DNA of 64,000 nt from Petunia secreta (lineage: Eukaryota > Streptophyta > Magnoliopsida > Solanales > Solanaceae), in NCBI GenBank assembly GCA_029990175.1, contig JARKIP010000023.1, positions 27,733,501 through 27,797,500 of the forward strand, given 5' to 3'. The translations under genes were made by a program, and so were the position numbers. Under the pieces are notes generated by a model. That model had not been told where the DNA came from and searched no databases. It saw only the letters and a program-made list of their open reading frames with translations. Positions within the stretch are counted from its first letter, which is position 1; every line of letters starts with the position of its first letter. Below are positions 59,075-64,000 of the stretch, one piece after another.

Positions 59075-61070
59075 TCAAAGTCTACGCAAGCCTTGAGACT
59101 TAGTGTGTCTCACAAATGTATCTCTAGCTAAAGGCTTGGTCAATGGGTCTGCTACCATATCTTCTGTAGATATTTTCATCAGGTTCAACCTCTTGCATTT
59201 ATACATGTCTCTTGCATAGTTATACTTGATATCTATGTGCTTAGTATCACAATGATGCTTAGGATTCTTGGTTGCATCAACTGCAACCTTACTATCACAG
59301 TAGACCAACACTGGTTCATCATCAGTGTTACCCAACAAGCTTTTGAAGAGCCTATTCAACCAAACAGCTTCTTGTGTTGCTTTTGACAGAGCCACATATT
59401 CGGCTTCCATCGTGGATAGTGCTACACATGATTTCTTCTTACTCTTCCATAAGGTAGACTTCCTCTCGTCTAAATCTCCTCCATGATCAGCATCACTGTA
59501 TCCAACTAATCGCAAATCTTTGCTGCCTTGATAACAAAGTGCGTAGTCAGCTGTTCCTCTCAAATATCTCATGATCCTCTTTACTGCTTGCCAATGTGCT
59601 GGACCTGGATCTGAATGATACCAAGCCAACTGCTTGACAAATATCAGGTCTAGTACACATCATAGTATATATTAGACATCCAACTGCACTTCTATAAGGC
59701 ATGTGTTTTATCTTTTCTGTCTCTTCAGGAGTCTGAGGACACAAATGATTTCCCAAGTTATGGCCTTTGCTGATAGGAGTGTTAATTGGGTTGCTATTTT
59801 GCATATTAAATCGTTCAAGAATTTTCTTAATGTAATTCTCTTGAGAGAGATACAATAGTTTGTTAGGACGATCTCTTGAAATCTTGATTCCAAGAATATA
59901 TGTAGCTTCACCTATATCTTTTATCTCAAATTGAGACGACAACCAGGCCTTTACCTCGTTTAATAACTCCTTATTATTTCCAGCTATAAGTATATCATCG
60001 ACATACAATGTCAGAATTACAAGCTTATTTCTTGATCTCTTGGTATAAACACAATGGTCTTCATCAACCATAGTAAAACCATTGGATATGATCACATTTT
60101 GAAAGTGTATATACCACTGCCTTGAAGATTGTTTGAGGCCATAAATAGACTTCAAAAGTCTACAAACCTTTTGTTCGTGGCCTTTTTCAATAAAACATTC
60201 GGGTTGTTCCATATAAATTTCTTCATCTAATTCTCCATTAAGAAAGACAGTCTTTACATCCATCTGATGTAATTAAAGATCTAAACTTGCTACTATAGCT
60301 ATAATCAGGCGAATTGAGTTAAATCGCACAACAGGTGAGAAAGTCTCTTCGTAGTCTATTCCTTCCTGTTGTGTATAACCTTTCACCACCAGTCGAGCCT
60401 TATATCTCTCAACTGTGCCATTAACCTTGAGCTTAATCTTTAGAACCCATTTGCTCCAAATAGCTCTGCGTTTTTTTGGGAGATCAACTAGTTCCCAGAC
60501 TTTGTTGACTCTCATTGACTCCATTTCATCTTTCATTGCTTTTGTCCATTTTTCTTTAGAAGGGCATGAGACGGCCTCTTTTGTATTTTTATGCTCATTT
60601 TCTACTTGTAAGAACAACATAAAAAGTTCAGCACCTTCGATATTAAATCGTCGGCGGGGAATATTTTTACGTAACCCACGTCCTTTTTGTGATTCTTCTT
60701 CGTTGTTCCCATTTGGATCAACGTTGCTCCAACTTGGATCAAGAACATCTATCCTGCTCCCACTTGGAACAAGATCAGTGACCATCTCAGTCCCACTTGG
60801 AACAAGATCTATTTGGTCACTGTTTGATGTCAAATGATTACTTACATTCGCATCCGATGATGAAGGAGGTTGTTGATGTGAAACTAATTCATCATCAGTT
60901 AAATTTCTCCCACTCGAATGAAGTGATCTTTGTACATCTTGATCCTCTATCTCAAACAAGGTTAGGTCTTGACCTACCTCTCCCTTTTTAGAAAACTCAT
61001 CCTCTATGAATGTGACATCTCGTGTTTCAAACTCAATTATGCTCCCACTGTCTTGCTGACCTATAAACAC
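59075..61070 (-). pseudogene. copia RT-RNase H, broken
   Basis: Pieces 61070-60273 (RYNIEG-like linker, then EKWTKAMKDEMESMRVNKVWELVDLP, KWVLKIKLKVNGTVERYKARLVVKGYTQQEGIDYEETFSPVV), 60263-59547 (MDVKTVFLNGELDEEIYMEQPE, the catalytic LYVDDILIAG, RSAVGCLIYTMMCTRPDI) and 59629-59075 (RIMRYLRGTADYALCY, YSDADHGGDLDERKST, SCVALSTMEAEYVALSKATQEAVWL, HIDIKYNYARD). A TAA near 60270, a frameshift near 59600 and an in-frame loss of roughly 15 codons after DERKST are visible. RT and RNase H motifs are otherwise recognisable. Confidence 0.9.
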
Positions 61071-61785
61071 ATAACCCTTAGAGGTTTCTGAGTATCTTAT
61101 AAAGATACTTTTCTTTCCTCTCGGGCCTAATTGCCATGTTTGTGAGAAGAATCATGTGTATAGGCAGCACAACCCCAAGGTCTTAATACATTTAGGTTGG
61201 GTGTTCTTCCAGTCCATAACTCATATGAAGTGGTAGCAACTGATATTGTAGACACTCGGTTAAGTACATAGGTAGCAGTAAGCAATGCATCACCCCAATA
61301 ACTAATTGGGAGATTAGCTTGTGCCATCATTGACCTATCTATTTCTAGAAGCGTCTTGTGTCTTCTCTCTGCAACACCATTTTGTTGTGGAGTATTTGGG
61401 ATAGTCAACTGATGAACAATTCACTATCACATAACTCGTTAAATTGAGTTGAAAAGTACTCTCGACCTCGGTCAGTTCGAAGAACTTTTATCTTCTTGTC
61501 TAACTGATTTTCCACTAAGCTCATATAGCGTATGAAACAACTCATTGCTTCTGATTTATGAGAAATTAAATAGACGTAACCGAAACGAGTGTAGTCATCT
61601 ATAAACGTGATGAAATAGTACGCTCCATGCCTAGCCCTGACATTCATAGGCCCACAGATGTCCGAATGGACTAATTGCAAGGGATATTCAGCTCTAGTCG
61701 CTTTACCGAAGGGTTTTCTTGCAGATTTTCCTGCTAGATTACTTTCACAAGTGGACAATTCCACACGTTCAATGCCAGTAAGCAA
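60990..61785 (-). pseudogene. copia integrase, broken
   Basis: Pieces 61785-61405 (CESNLAGKSARKPF, the zinc-binding end; core with LVHSDICGPM, FITFIDDYTRFGYVYL, LRTDRGREY) and 61408-61127 (NTPQQNGVAERRHKTLLE, LPISYWGDALLTATYVLNR, LRPWGCAAYTH). Core acidic residues in HSDICGP, the second D of LRTDRG and the E of NGVAERRHKT are preserved, but a frameshift near 61405 separates them. Integrase would join element cDNA to chromosomal DNA. Confidence 0.9.
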
Positions 61786-61788
61786 ACC

Positions 61789-63180
61789 TTATTTTGCCAA
61801 CCTTTGTACTCTTTGTTGGCCAATATGACCAAGTCTAACATGCCATATGTTTACATCACTATCATATTTATGTGAGGAAGCAAACATAGAAAAACTAGCA
61901 TTATTATTAAATGAATCATAATCCAAATCCATAATAATAAAACCTCCGGTCACATGATCAAAACCAAATAAAGTTGAACATAAAGTCAATTTGATAGAAT
62001 TGTCATGGAAAAACAAGCTAAAGCCAAGCCTAAGCAAAATAATAACAGAAATTATATTCCAGCGAATTCCTAGAGCATAGAGGATTAGTAGTAGGTGTCG
62101 ACCACCACGCAAGACTAACTTGCATGTACCGATCCCTTCAACAGCAACCTTATTGTTGTTGCCTACATAAATCCACTTTGTTCCACGTGAAATACGCCGA
62201 AACTCCACAAAGGAATTGCCTTCCCTCGTTATGTGGTCCGTTGCTCCCGAGTTTACAATCCACAAAGGATTAGATTCAGTCAAAAATACTGAACTAGAAA
62301 CACAAAGTTCACTAGTTTGAGTTTTTTGAAATACCTTTCTAGGAGGCTCAGAGCAATCCTTAGCATAGTGACTCTTTTTGTCACAGTTAAAGCATTTTAC
62401 CTTTGCAACATTGACACGTTTGGAACGTTTGTTATTACTTTGTTGTTCTGCCCTTGCTCTTTTAGCAGGCTGAGACTGAGTTGTTCCTCTTTTCTTAACC
62501 CAATTCTTTTTCTTTGAGCCAGCTTTGGCCTTAAAGGATGTTGCCATATGCAACTCAGCTGTTGGCTTAGCAGCCTCAAGCCAATCCTCTTCAAGCTCAA
62601 GAGATCTCCGGACATCTTCCAGAGTCTTGATTAGCTGATTGTGGATCAAATGCATCTTCATATGATCCCAAGAATTAGGGAAGGACCGTATGACAGCTTG
62701 AACTTGTTGCTCATCGGTCAACACATGACCAACATCATTTAACTCCCCAATCATGTTTGTCATAAGCCTCAGATGAGTTCTCACTGAATGTTCAGGATGC
62801 TTCTTGTATGAGCCAAACTTGATTGTTAAGGATCGTAGCCTTTCAATAGAACAGGTACCAAAACAATTCTTCAAAGAAACCCAAAGACCCATACCTCTTT
62901 GGTGATCCTTAAATTCCCTTAAGATATCATCATCTAAGGTGCTCAACAACGTAATGCGAGCCAAGGAGTCTTTTTTTTCAAGCGTCATAAGCCGCACGGT
63001 CACGCCTATGCTGAGTCATGGTGCCTTTCTCAGGCTCATCCATGACGATGTTAATTGCCTCCAGAGCCTCTTGCTCTTCAAGCACATATTGAACTTTTAA
63101 GCTCCAAGTCTCATAGTTGTCACCATTGAGTTTAAACCCTTTGTTGAGCTCAGCAACAATGTTCTTAGTAGTAGTAGACA
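61789..63180 (-). pseudogene. copia gag-protease, broken
   Basis: Gag starts MSTTTKNIVAELNKGFKLNG (63180), with LNGDNYETWSLKVQYVL. A TGA in place of Trp and a frameshift occur near 62980, then LLSTLDDDILREF, zinc knuckle CFNCDKKSHYAKDC (about 62391-62350) and protease WIVNSGATDHIT, where the catalytic aspartate of DSG is changed to asparagine. It ends with the GAG-pre-integrase motif IWHVRLGHIGQQRVQRLAK, a stop at 61789. Confidence 0.9.
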
Positions 63181-63352
63181 TTCTTTTAACAAAATAAAAA
63201 AAATATAGTGAGGATCTAAAGAAGGAGTTTCTAAATGCAAGTACTATGTTCAACATACATATTCGGACAATAAGCACTAAATTGATTAAGCTAATAAACA
63301 CGTATATTAATAATGGAGTCGAAAGTTCACTATGTTCCCAGTCATCGTCCAA

Positions 63353-64000
63353 AAACTAAACACATGAAAATTAACCTAGTCAACTACCTAATTTAATGTC
63401 TTTATCATCTTTAAAACAATATTTTATTTTTATAATCTTATAATCTCCTATGAATCTAAGTTAAACAAATTAACTTAAAGTTAAACTTAAATTTTATTTA
63501 ACGTATTAAAAAATAAGTCAAATGTTAAACTAATTAACATTTATGTATTCGTTAATTAATTAACAAATATATTTAATATTAAACTAATTAATATTTCTAA
63601 CATGTTAAACAAATTAACAATAATAAATTAACGTTAAAGTAATTAATATTTTAGGCATTTTTTTAACTAATTAACAAATTATGCAATTGTTAAACTAATT
63701 AAAAAAATGCAGTTAACGCTAAACAAATTGACATGTCATACAATTGTTATACTAAACAATTATGTTTACAGTGTTTTTATAATTTGGCCATTCGCCAAAA
63801 TAAAATAAGTACCAATTTTTTAATTTGAAAAACTCAAATGGTCTATTTGCCCAATTCTGCTAATATGCCGCCATAACAAGCAAATAAACTTTTAGAGGAC
63901 ATGTGGTCCAATTCTTTTAGGGGTTTAATCATCCAAGTTAATAAAGAATTTTAAAAACGGGCATGTAGCTTATTCTCTGAAAGTTGCTCATATAAAAAAA
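63353..64000. repeat. AT-rich degenerate tandem repeats
   Basis: 63455-63765 repeats words such as TTAAACTAATTAACA, AAACAAATTAACA and GTTAATTAATTAAC at irregular spacing of about 15-45 bases. It lies upstream of the copia gag and may be part of that element's leader or an older tandem array. No coding sequence, LTR end or primer-binding site was recognised. Confidence 0.5.

Larger units (their letters stand above)
58035..63352 (-). mobile_element. Ty1/copia LTR retrotransposon, decayed
   Basis: Order on - is gag, protease, integrase, RT, RNase H, which is the copia order. An untranslated stretch of about 1 kb (59074-58049) separates the pol stop from the polypurine tract. The 5' LTR and primer-binding site were not found between the gag start (63180) and the window end. 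Many stops and frameshifts. Lineage not determined. Confidence 0.88.

Overview
The window is nuclear DNA of a flowering plant: AT-rich, with intron-containing genes (GT..AG), plant-only protein families (NAC, SAUR) and a very high load of nested retrotransposons. The style of the repeats (an RTE-type LINE ending in the CAACAACAACATACCCAGT motif, Ty3/gypsy LTRs opening TGTAACGACC, Stowaway MITEs) suggests a eudicot and most likely Solanaceae. That placement is recognition, not a computed result.

Three host genes are convincing. (1) A three-exon NAC transcription factor of the JUNGBRUNNEN1/ANAC042 type on + (12796-17595). (2) Converging on it, a small three-exon YL1_C-domain gene on - (19235-22497) encoding a 124-residue INO80 complex subunit C/Ies6 homologue. 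(3) A single-exon SAUR gene on + (56508-56849). They sit in islands between repeats and show no sign of working in one pathway.

Layout: 1-1807, 3' end of a decayed Ty3/gypsy element. 3540-9683, a pol-less LTR element (TE1) with perfect TSD AGCCG. 9830-12081, a short non-autonomous LTR element on - (TE2) whose LTR is related to the LTR at 1380-1807. TE1 and TE2 both sit in one ACC-rich tract just upstream of the NAC gene. 12796-23300, the two genes with MITEs in their introns. 23400-28350, MITEs, a Mutator-like palindromic element, SINE-like pieces, a 5'-truncated RTE LINE with TSD, and long microsatellites. 28354-36360, a near full-length but broken L1-type LINE on -. 37142-53366, a decayed hAT-like (TTF/DUF4371, ZMYM1-like) coding region cut into three by two LTR elements: TE3 (37354-44187, TSD TTTAC) and TE4 (45649-53106, imperfect TSD), with TE4 itself invaded by a gag-bearing element on - (TE5). 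53367-56507, intergenic. 57400-63352, a decayed Ty1/copia element on -. 63353-64000, AT-rich repeats.

I found no wholly new biological system. The most useful leads are the two non-autonomous LTR families (TE1 carries unexplained coding remnants in place of pol), the palindrome-rich Mutator-like element, the LTR element whose ORF runs into its own 3' LTR, and the three-layer nest inside the hAT-like gene. LTR borders, TSDs and splice sites were read by eye; no database search was possible.
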